Shown here in pieces: positions 55,491-64,000 of a DNA stretch of 64,000 nt. Under the pieces are notes generated by a model. The model did no database searches, was not told where the DNA came from, and saw only the letters and a list, made by a program, of their open reading frames with translations. Position numbers and translations under genes: made by a program. This DNA is from Macrocystis pyrifera (lineage: Eukaryota; Sar; Phaeophyceae; Laminariales; Laminariaceae): assembly GCA_031763025.1 (NCBI GenBank), contig JASSKH010000028.1, forward strand, positions 7,017,324 to 7,081,323, written 5' to 3'. Each line of letters opens with the position of its first letter. Within the stretch, counting starts at the first letter, position 1.

Positions 55491-57787
55491 CCCCAAGGCG
55501 GTTAGGCGGCCATGGAGAACGGCAGCAGGACGGCACACGGAGACCTACGACCGGCGCGCACACCATCATGAGAGCAGCAGCCATCGTTATTTTTTCTGCT
55601 TTTGCTTTTTACGAGGCAGTAGTACGTACCTGTTGTTTACGTCACCGATCTTTGCAGTTTGGGCGAGTTGTATGCCCTTCATCGGGAATGACCCCCGCAA
55701 TTGTCGGGGACGTGGTATCATAGCTGCGCTGCACCTTTTGTCAGACAGTCCGGGAAGACGTGGCTATCGTTGATATCTGTATGGTGGTTTTTGATACTAT
55801 TGCTCATTTTTCACTGCATGTGCGCGAGTCGTCACTCTGTGAGGCTGTTTCCTATGGGGTTCGATTTCGAGCTTCAGATTTGTATTTTTCGATCTCAAAA
55901 ATGAATGACCCTGTTATGCAGTCCAAATATGCAAAACCCGACCGAAAAAAAATGGATTGGAGAATCCGATGACCCAAGTCGTCGGATTTCGGGCCAAAAT
56001 CCGACGACTTGGGTCATCAGATTTTCAAATTAAAAATGGCATGCTCTCTAAATTCAAGATGCTATCCGCGACAGCAAACGGCACCAGAACGATCGATGAG
56101 TTTTATGGTGACACAGCTGTATAGCGACGTTGCTTCGCGCCCGACGCGGTCGGCGGGCGGGGCCTCCCTCCGTGGCCAGACGACAGTCAGTCGGGTGGCG
56201 CGGGCTCGGGCCTAGAGAGAAGCGCACTCGGCGCCCACCTCTCCATGACGAGCTTGTAGAGTACGCTGCTGCACAGCAGCAGAAGAAGAAGCAGCAGCAG
56301 CAGCAGTCAGTCAGTCACATTATGAAACACAAAATACCAAGACAGGTTGACTCTAGCGCACTCGGCACGTCTCTTCGCCACCAGACCAGAGGCAGTCAGC
56401 CTTGGCTAGGACGCTTGGGTCCTACGAGCAGGGGGGCAGCGCACCCAGCGCGTCTCTTCGCGGCGCCAAACCGCAACAACAGCAGTTGGTCAAGGCGTTT
56501 GCTCGGATCTCTGCAGGCACAATAAATCTGTTTTTTCTGCATGGGAAGACTGTTTCGATTTGCCAAGTTCACATCTGAAAATGCGATCGGGTCAGAATCT
56601 GAAGCCCAAGAATCGAACCGCACAGGAAAACGGCCTGACAGCACCCCAGACAGCAGGCGTGTTTCTCTCTGCGTCCACGACTATGGTGCGTTTCGTACGT
56701 GCATGTGAGAACAACATCAACAACAGTACTGTGATGTGAGAAATATCGTAGCGCAACGCGCGGAGCCGTGGGCTCACCGCTACGTAGTAGTTATATTGAA
56801 GAGAGGCTTTGGGAGTTCTCCTCGCAGCTCGTGTCCAAGGTATGTATGTACTCGTCTTGCCGTATGGTGTGTGTACACAGCAGTCGGTGACCACCGCTAT
56901 TACATCAGAACGCCGATTAAAAGCGACGACTACAGCGACCGCAACTGCTGCGTGATTGGGGGATGGTACAAGTACAAGAACAACTTGGTGTCATACGTGC
57001 TACTGGGCGTTGACAACACCAAAGCTATACGAGTGGCACAATGGCACCAGGTATCAGGTCGTACCGTAGTTGATTTGGTCACTATTTCGGAGTCCCCAAC
57101 ACTGCTGTACGCTGTACTCGTACAATGTACTTTACAGAACTCACCGTGGCAACGCCGCCAAGACCAGCTAGTTGACCCACCTGCTCCGTTGTCAGGCTCG
57201 CCATCAGTGTACCGTCACCAGCCTTACGGACTGGTATCACGAAGACAGAGGAGAGCACAGAGCTAAGAGCTAAGAGCACAGAGCATAGAGCATAGAGCAT
57301 AGAGCACAACAAAGCACAAGGAAGCACACAGAGGACAGAGCACAACGCACAACGCACATCACACCGCTTTTTCGGCCACATTGCACCGCGTTTTACGACC
57401 TTTGTAGAAACCCTTGGGGGGGGGCACGGGAACGGGGACCGGGGACACGAATCAAGCCTGTGCGGATGAAAGTGTTTCATTGGCCAAACGATAAACACTA
57501 GACCGCGCTGATTAAATATTGTTGATTCGGACGGTTTCACAAATTCGGTGTTCCGTGTTCATCCACCAGGTCCATATCTTGTTCGTACCAGGTATATTAT
57601 TTTACAGTAACTGCTGCTGTACATATCATACGCTAGAGCTGGTACGAAGCAGCGTGATTCTGCTTTCCCTGGGTGTGCATCATCAAGCGGCCGAGGAAAC
57701 TTGGTCGGAGGTTGGAACATCGCTGGCAGCTAAACTCCAGACAAACCTCTTGCATTTGAGCCCCGCTCTTCGAACTCCAAAGGCACC
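55491..57787. other. Intergenic stretch upstream of ankyrin gene 2
   Basis: No gene recognised. AGCAGC repeats lie at 56270-56310 and an AGAGCATAG/AGAGCTA array at 57260-57305. CCGACGACTTGGGTCAT forms a short inverted repeat at 55970-56025. TACCAGGTA lies at 57586-57594. Confidence 0.4.
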
Positions 57788-59437
57788 ATGCCGCGCAGCA
57801 ATGACGACGAAGGTCTGAATGCCTTGGCGATGCGCGACAAAGCGCAACTCTTCGACGCGCTCTACCACCTCTGTGCTCCAAACAACCGAGCGGTTTTTCT
57901 GGCCCCTGTGCTTCGACACGCTGCTGCTGTCGGCGAGCCGGGCCTACTCAGGAAGGCACTTAAGGCTGGTGCATGCGCCAACACCCTCCAATCAAACGGA
58001 GAACCTATGCTGCACTTGGTAGCTGCCGGCGGCAATGCCAAGGCCATACAGGCACTCCTCGATCATGGTGCGGTTGTAGATGCGCCAGGTACGCTCGGAC
58101 ACACTGCGCTGCATCTAGTAGCACACGATAAAAGGGACTACGCTGGCGCGGCCACCGCTCTCTTGGCGGCCGGAGCAAACGCCGGCCTCCGCTTTCGCCA
58201 CCAGCACGGCCGGACGCCCCTGGAACTCGCCCTCGAGAAAAGATGCATTGGCGTCGTCATGGTCCTCGTGAAGCACGGGGCGAACGTCCACGATACAACC
58301 CGTGACGGGCTGACCGCTCTGCACCTCGCAGTTCAGCGCAGGCACAACGATGCGATCAGCGTTCTTGTCAAGGCTGGGGCAGATATCAATGCGCCAGACG
58401 AACATGGGTTGACGCCTCTACACGTTGCCACGAACGCAAACAATCCCGAATCCATGAGAGTTCTGTTGGAACTTGGAGCAGAGATTGACAAGCGCAACGG
58501 ATCAGGCGACACGCCGCTCCACTGCGCGATCAGGCAGCTGACACCCCGCGTGGCGGCTGCGTTGCTGGAGGCTGGCGCGGATGTCAACCTCCGGCAAGAC
58601 GACGACGACAACTTCTCGGCGCTGGACCTGGCCGCCATGGGAGGACAGGTGGGCATGTTAAGGAGGCTTATCCGGCACGGAGCGGACGTCACCGCCGCCG
58701 ACAGAAAAGGCTACACAGCGCTGCACCACGCCGCCTACAGGAACCAGACAGCCGCGATCCACGCGCTCGTCCAATCTGGAGCGAACGTGGACGCTCGCGA
58801 CTCGGACGGCCAAACGCCCCTCCACGGCGCCTCCAGGCGGCAGGAGGTCCAAACTGCGAGCGCTCTCTTGCGCCACGCCGCTAGCGTCAACGCGCGGGAC
58901 AAACTCGGGCAGCTACCCCTCCACCTCGCAGTTCGCATCTCCCGCGAAGACAGCTCCGCTCGGATCGTCGAACGTTTGCTGCGGTCAGAGGCCGACGAGA
59001 GGGCCGTCGACGACCACGGTCGCACCGCGGCAGCCGTGGTTGGACTCGACGCACCACACGGGTTGCCCGGAGGAGGCCTGCCCGGCAACCCTGCCGTGCT
59101 GAATCTGCTAGCCAACGCCCCCGCCGAAAGGATCGAGAGGAGGTGGCGCCGCCGTAGCTTCCTGGTGATGTGCCGGTCACGCCCCAACAGGGCGCCGCCA
59201 ATGCCTCCGGAGCGCGCCGACGAAATGTCTCGCCCGGCTGACGACGTGAGGGTCCGGAAGAGGGCGAGATTGGCCGGGGTGAAGGGGGGGGGGGGGGGCG
59301 ATGCGGTCGGTGCTGACGGCGGAGGGGGAAACGCCCTCCGGGGAGCCGCGGAGCGCGCGAGCGCGCCTGATCTTGTTGCGACAGTGGTAGGGATGGAGGT
59401 GGACATCCTCTTCCGGCATGTGATGTCGTTTCTGTGA
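57788..59437 (+). CDS. Ankyrin-repeat protein 2
   Basis: A single open frame of 549 codons with ATG in the context CACCATGCC and no intron. About eleven ankyrin repeats span residues ~45-410 (for example HGLTPLHVATNANNPESMRV, KGYTALHHAAYRNQTAAIHA), then a basic segment (ERRWRRRSFLVMCRSRPNRA), a Gly run coded by G-rich DNA (59283-59300), and the end FRHVMSFL. Architecture and tail match ankyrin protein 1, while repeat sequences have diverged substantially, indicating an old duplication. The likely role is protein-protein scaffolding; no enzyme domain, signal peptide or membrane helix is seen. Confidence 0.92.
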   Translation: MPRSNDDEGLNALAMRDKAQLFDALYHLCAPNNRAVFLAPVLRHAAAVGEPGLLRKALKAGACANTLQSNGEPMLHLVAAGGNAKAIQALLDHGAVVDAPGTLGHTALHLVAHDKRDYAGAATALLAAGANAGLRFRHQHGRTPLELALEKRCIGVVMVLVKHGANVHDTTRDGLTALHLAVQRRHNDAISVLVKAGADINAPDEHGLTPLHVATNANNPESMRVLLELGAEIDKRNGSGDTPLHCAIRQLTPRVAAALLEAGADVNLRQDDDDNFSALDLAAMGGQVGMLRRLIRHGADVTAADRKGYTALHHAAYRNQTAAIHALVQSGANVDARDSDGQTPLHGASRRQEVQTASALLRHAASVNARDKLGQLPLHLAVRISREDSSARIVERLLRSEADERAVDDHGRTAAAVVGLDAPHGLPGGGLPGNPAVLNLLANAPAERIERRWRRRSFLVMCRSRPNRAPPMPPERADEMSRPADDVRVRKRARLAGVKGGGGGDAVGADGGGGNALRGAAERASAPDLVATVVGMEVDILFRHVMSFL

Positions 59438-59683
59438 ATCATGTGAGATCCATTTGCACACTCCTCTGGCATGATGATGCTGCTGTAGGGTGGGTAGGAC
59501 TGCACACACACAACACTGTGGGTGGTAGCGAATTTTTGCTTTTCGTTTTTGGTCGAATGTGGTTCGTCTTGTACGCGAGGGTATGCTATTATTGTTATGT
59601 TCACATCTCGGCGTTTGTCATACATACCTGGTATGTCAAATACTACAATAGCCCACTGTTTCAACGAAATTCTGAGACAGCAG

Positions 59684-59792
59684 TATTACGGGGGTCCATA
59701 GTTAACGGGACCAAATTTTGTTAGTAAAAATAGGAAAATATATAGGTTTTTATGTACAGCATAGGTCCTGTTAACTATGGACCCCCTTAATA
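59684..59792. mobile_element. Mariner-like MITE, copy 4
   Basis: TA flanks, left end TTACGGGGGTCCATAGTTAA, right end TTAACTATGGACCCCCTTAA. The A/T-rich centre is inverted relative to copy 3. It interrupts the 3' flank that ankyrin gene 2 shares with gene 1, so it inserted after the duplication. Confidence 0.85.
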
Positions 59793-60242
59793 GTATTTCG
59801 CAATATGCATTTCTATGTCGCGCGTTCTTCACCAACATGCCACTACAATACTTTCTTGTGTTGGCTCGTACTTCAGCGTAGTGTGCCGACTACTGTTGTA
59901 AGCAACGCTTTCCATTGTAGCGCTTCGTACAGAGCGCCATATGCATTTCTTCTGTCACCAATCAATAACCGATGCCGTAGCAACCGAACCTGTCAGTCGT
60001 TTTGGAAGGCTGAAGGCGAGGGCAATGATCCCCACACCGGGTATCTTGCACGGCTGCGCAAACGTCCGAACCACGATTCCATAGACTTGCTGCAACTCCC
60101 CTTCCCCATCCTTTGTTGTCGCTCGAAGCACGTGGACGTCGTTTTGAGGCGCGTGATCCTTACCAAAGAACAACAAACCCAAAAAAATATTCCGAACACT
60201 TTTTCATATTGGTAAAAACCCCACGGCCCGCCAGACAGGGGA

Positions 60243-62834
60243 GGGGGGGGGGGGGGGGGCGTACTCATTTGTTGCTTACCTTAGCAATTTGACCATTGGC
60301 CACGTATCCCTTTAGAGACGGAGCACCGTTCCTACTCCTAATGGAGACACCTCCAACAGTTGGGCGCTCATTACGTTGTTTCCATATATTACATAGAAAC
60401 ATTTTGCTATTATTTTCCCCTCCCTATTTGGCCGCCTGTGGTCACCATCTATCTTCTAGGATAGCGATCGTTTTCTCGCTGCTATCTAGTGTATCAAACT
60501 CCTCCATGTCATATTCGTCTATGTCCCCCATCTCCTCTTCTAACACATCTCGTTCCTCCTTGTACATTAACATTCTCCTACTACGCAGGTTCTACTCTCT
60601 ATCGCTTTGCCACACGGGCACATCTGTGCTTCTATTTCCTCCTCCTGGCTACTGGTATATCTTTCTTCTTTCTGGCAGGTCTAGGTCGCCTACATGAAAT
60701 CGCAGTTTCAGCGTTTTCGCGAAGTCCATTGAGCCGTGCACATGCGTTTTCATTCCTATTCCTTCGCTCAATTCGCCGTACATCTGTAAGGGCTTTTCCG
60801 ATTCCACCTTGTTTCTTAGCGCCAACCTTTCCCTTATTTCTATCCTTTCTTCTACTTCTGCCTTGTACCTCCCAAACTTCCCGGCGGACATCACCTCTTC
60901 TCGGTTTCGCCCAATTTCCTTCATGCTTTCTCACGTACGCTATCCCACCTTATTCCAGCTCGCCCTTTTGTTGGTTTCTCCCATACAGCTCCATCAACTA
61001 TGGCTGGCAACCTCTTTTTTGGCATGTTCCTTACCTGGTACTTTATATTGCCATTTCAACTTTTTCATGTCTCTATTTGTCTTCGGTGGGTACATTCCTA
61101 GTTCTGATCTTAATACTGACTGTATTCCTAGTCGTACTTGAGCATCTTAGGATTTTTTTAGCTGCTGTCATCCGTACTGTTTCCAACTATTTTACGAGCT
61201 TCGCGTTCCCTTCCCGTACTTCTCCTGCATATTCTAGCTTTGGTACTACCACCTTCATCAGGATACATCTCTTAATCCCAGTGTCAAGGTGCGAGTCTGT
61301 TAGGATCGCACCCATCTTTCCTACGTGTGCTTTTTCCTTGCCTATTACTTTTGCTATGTGTATCCCAAGAGTAGTCGTCTGATATCGCTACGCCAAGGTA
61401 CGTATACTGGTCTACGATCGGCAATTCATCTTCTCCCCGCTTCCAAACGAAATTTACCGGGTTCACCGTATCTTCGTTACAAACCAATTACTGCGCATTT
61501 CGATCGCCGTCACCCTCCATTTCCTAGTGTGTTCTAGCGCCTTCTCTATTTATTTCTGCAATCCTTCGGGTGTTTCTGATACCCCCACGAAGTCATCCGC
61601 AAACATCAATCCCGACACCGTATCTTCCCCTACCGTGACTCCCTTGCTTGCTGCTTCGACTGCTACTATCAGGTCGTTAATGTATATCTTGAATAGGTTA
61701 GATGACAGTGTACATCCCTGTGCAGCTCCTTGTAGAATATCAACAAACTTCGATATTTCCCCGTCCAGCATCACAGCACTTCTCGCACATTCCGTCATCT
61801 TTTTTCATCATCCTCCACATCTTTCCTATTTCCCCCAGTTTTTTCCACAATCCATTTCTCCATACTGTGTCGTAGGCTTTCTGCACATCTAGAAAGAAAC
61901 AGGATGTTGTTAGTCCCGCGTCTTTGTTACCTTGGGCAATCTCACCTCAGGTGTACACATGGTCTACTCAGCTACGGTTTGGCCTAAACCCTGCTTGCCC
62001 TTCGCTTATTTTGTCTCCCTTCTCTTATCATCGTTCCCGTTCTATCGTTCAGAATCTTAACAAAAAAATTGCTTACTGTGCTTAGTAGCGTTATCCCTCT
62101 GTAGTTCCCCGGGTGAGCCTTATCTCCTTTCTTGAATAAGTTTACTACTGCTCCTTCTCTCCTCCTCCTGGGCGCGTACTCGTTTTTCCATATCCAGTTA
62201 TCCAACATAGCCACTCATGATGAGTATTCCTTCTCCCCCCCACTTCATGAATGCATTCACTGTTTGGTCTGCCCCTGCTGCCTTTCTCTTCTCAAGTTTA
62301 GCTGCACACTTATTTGCTTCTTCCCTTGTGAACTCTCTCTGTAACCCTCCTGAACCACTGTCTTCCCTTTCTGATGCATCCACGTTCGTTGTTGCCCACG
62401 CGTTGATTTCCTTCTCGAATTCTGCGTCGAACGTTTAGTTGGCTGTGCGTGTTCCTAGCTTGCGGTAATGCTCTACTAATAATAGTACTTCTCGTTTTCC
62501 CCTTCGAACTACTAACCATTATACCGTTCTGTGCTCGTAAAGTAGTTATTCCCGTGTCTACCTCTCCTGCTAGTTTGCCCAGTATCCCTTTTGTCCTTAC
62601 CCACAGCTGCTTCTTTCCGCCCTCGAAGGCTTCATCTTTTAGTTACTACGGTACGAGTTTCCATATCCCTTTCTTCTTCTTCTCTACCATCTCTTTTACT
62701 TTCTTTCTAGCTACAGCATATTCCTCCCGTCCTGTTGTAGTTTTACCCGATGTATATATTGCGTGTGCCTTTCTCCTTGCTCTTACAGCCTCTTTCACTT
62801 CCTCATTCCACCATTTTACTGCTCTGTTGCATGC
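60243..62834 (-). pseudogene. LINE (non-LTR retrotransposon), longest copy, with poly(C) tail
   Basis: Read on the minus strand, the order is: an endonuclease-RT linker (KWWNEEVKEAVRARRKAH, near 62760-62830), a reverse-transcriptase core with NYRGITLL (62079-62106), QGCTLSSNLF (61691-61720) and the catalytic FADDF (61589-61603), a thumb/linker region (VDQYTYLGVAISDD), the Cys/His zinc knuckle near 60610, a 3' UTR and a poly(C) tail (G at 60243-60259 on +). Many stops and frame changes make it inactive. The endonuclease domain is absent: the copy is 5' truncated or cut by the MITE at 62835. Confidence 0.88.
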
Positions 62835-62920
62835 TATTACGGGGGTCCATAGTTAATAGGACCTATGGTATACATAAAAAACTATATACTTGCCTATTTT
62901 TAGTAACAATATTTGGTCCT
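62835..62920. mobile_element. Mariner-like MITE, copy 5 (right end lost)
   Basis: TA then TTACGGGGGTCCATAGTTAA at the left; the family middle follows, and the sequence breaks at ATATTTGGTCC, so about 25 bases of the right end are missing. It sits at the 5' edge of the LINE. The words TTGCGTGTGCCTTTCTCC occur both within the LINE (62759-62776) and just beyond the MITE (62926-62943). Confidence 0.7.
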
Positions 62921-63089
62921 TTATCTTGCGTGTGCCTTTCTCCATACTGTTATGACGAAGGGGGAGGGGGGGGGAGCACCTCCCTGAGAAGCGCCACAAA
63001 TCGACAGCGAAACAGACTGCACGGCCGACCTACGAAATATATATGTATATATTATACCGTGCGAGCGAACGCGTCGTGCTTGCTATTCA

Positions 63090-63560
63090 TTCCAGCGGCT
63101 TGGAACTTACCAACGCGTCTGTGCCCTGTGTCCTGCCTCTCCAGCACTGCGGACTGCTGTCCCACGCCGCATCCAACGCTGGACCGGACGCGGCATAGAC
63201 AGCAGCAGTACGTGGTTCACCGTCGCGAAATGGCTCTGAAGATGCGGCGCTGGATGGGTGGGCGGAGTTTTTACCGCCTTTTTCCCCGTGTCGACGACCA
63301 CAGAAGGGGTAGGAGGTACTTGAAGCGCACAGGGATATTTTTCACGTTCGCCGCGTTTTTTCCCCGTGTTGAGACCCTCAAAAGGGAGGGGGGGTGGGGT
63401 ATTGAGGCAGACTAGAGGCGTACCCCGCCGAGTATAATCGCGGTCAACTCGTACTCGCCAATGGTTTGTTGAGAAGCCCTCGCGGGTAGTTTTGCCGCGT
63501 TTTTTCCAAGAGGGGAAGGGAGGGGTATTGAGGCAGACTAGAGGTGTACCCCGCCGAGTA
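63090..63560 (+). repeat. Dispersed repeat plus CCCGTGTTG-type array, right copy
   Basis: 63090-63310 repeats the 43.6-43.8 kb sequence; 63280-63380 repeats the CCCCGTGTTGA plan of 44.1-44.5 kb. A ~130 bp unit with TATTGAGGCAGACTAGAGG, TACCCCGCCGAGTATAATCG and ACTCGCCAATGG then occurs twice (63399 and 63528). Confidence 0.65.
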
Positions 63561-63599
63561 TAATCGCAGCCAACCAGCACTCGCCAATGGCTTGATGAG

Positions 63600-64000
63600 A
63601 ACCCCCGGGTCCTCGCGGGTAGTTTCGGTCGTTTTGGGCGGGTACCCGAGTGTCCGTCTAAGGTTACTCGTGTGCCCGGGAGATGCGAGGTATGTGAGAG
63701 AAAGATGATAGTTTTGAAATATTTTTCATGGATATGTTGTACGAAAGTTACTGCCAAGAGAGCGTGTGATTACGGACTAAAAGTTGCCATCCCCGGGTGA
63801 TACCCGAGTATCCGGGTACCCGTGGGTTTTCGCGAGTACCCGGGTTTGTGGCGCAAAGGATAACCTCTTGTGTAAAAGGCAGTAAAATCGCCCGTTAGAT
63901 CTTTTGAAATGGGTTTCCTAGAGAGGTGTGTACCTATTTATATGAATAGTTGTGTACGGAATACTACCCAGGGGACGCTATCTACGGGAAGCGTGTGTCC
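63600..64000. repeat. CGGGTACCCG-type degenerate repeat, right copy
   Basis: GGTACCCG palindromes, TTTTGAAATGGGTTTCCT and ATACTACCCAGGGGA match the left-end repeat at 2370-2880. It continues past the window. Confidence 0.6.

Overview
The window is nuclear DNA of a eukaryote. It has long GT-AG introns, a very large pentatricopeptide-repeat (PPR) gene, ankyrin-repeat paralogues and a dense layer of small mobile elements. There are no operons, Shine-Dalgarno sites or prokaryotic genes. The style (introns of several hundred bases to over 2 kb, GC-rich exons with runs of Ala, Gly and Ser, a PPR protein of the organelle-RNA type, orphan ankyrin genes, heavy repeat load) best fits a brown alga or a close stramenopile relative. 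That assignment is inference, not proof.

Only three host genes are well supported. (1) A 12-exon PPR gene on the + strand spans 11026-29142 and encodes about 2,100 residues. Eleven GT-AG introns join open exons into one continuous series of about twenty PPR units. Five one-base frame breaks, all in homopolymers or simple repeats, must be bridged. (2) and (3) Two intronless ankyrin-repeat genes, at 39975-41495 and 57788-59437 (+), are diverged duplicates. They share an unusual Arg/Pro-rich C-terminal tail and a related 3' flank.

Most of the rest is mobile-element debris. The main families are: a LINE whose 3' end finishes in a long poly(C) tail (8565-10620, 18169-18372, 31059-31141, 60243-62834); a roughly 530 bp non-autonomous element with a very similar 3' end and the same poly(C) tail (nine copies or fragments); a tRNA-derived SINE with A and B boxes and a poly(A) tail (3.1-3.5 kb, 42.7 kb, 47.4 kb); five mariner-like MITEs with TA target sites; a 1.05-1.09 kb inverted-repeat element at 9345 and 52014, the first inserted in the LINE; a hairpin element bordered by poly(C)/poly(G); and two foldback structures of about 2 kb, one built from AACTTCCATTT-type motifs (34301-36567) and one from ATCACGATTCGTGAT-type motifs (53540-55490).

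Layout: 0-8 kb intergenic with SINE and MITE copies; 8-10.9 kb LINE with nested insertion; 11-29.1 kb PPR gene, whose introns carry LINE tails, a SINE-like copy, a MITE and C-rich tracts; 29-39.9 kb repeat-rich spacer with an 87-base G run and the first foldback; 40-41.5 kb ankyrin gene 1; 41.5-57.7 kb repeats, minisatellites and the second foldback; 57.8-59.4 kb ankyrin gene 2; 60.2-62.8 kb the longest LINE copy; 62.9-64 kb repeats related to those near 2.4-2.9 kb and 43.6-44.5 kb.
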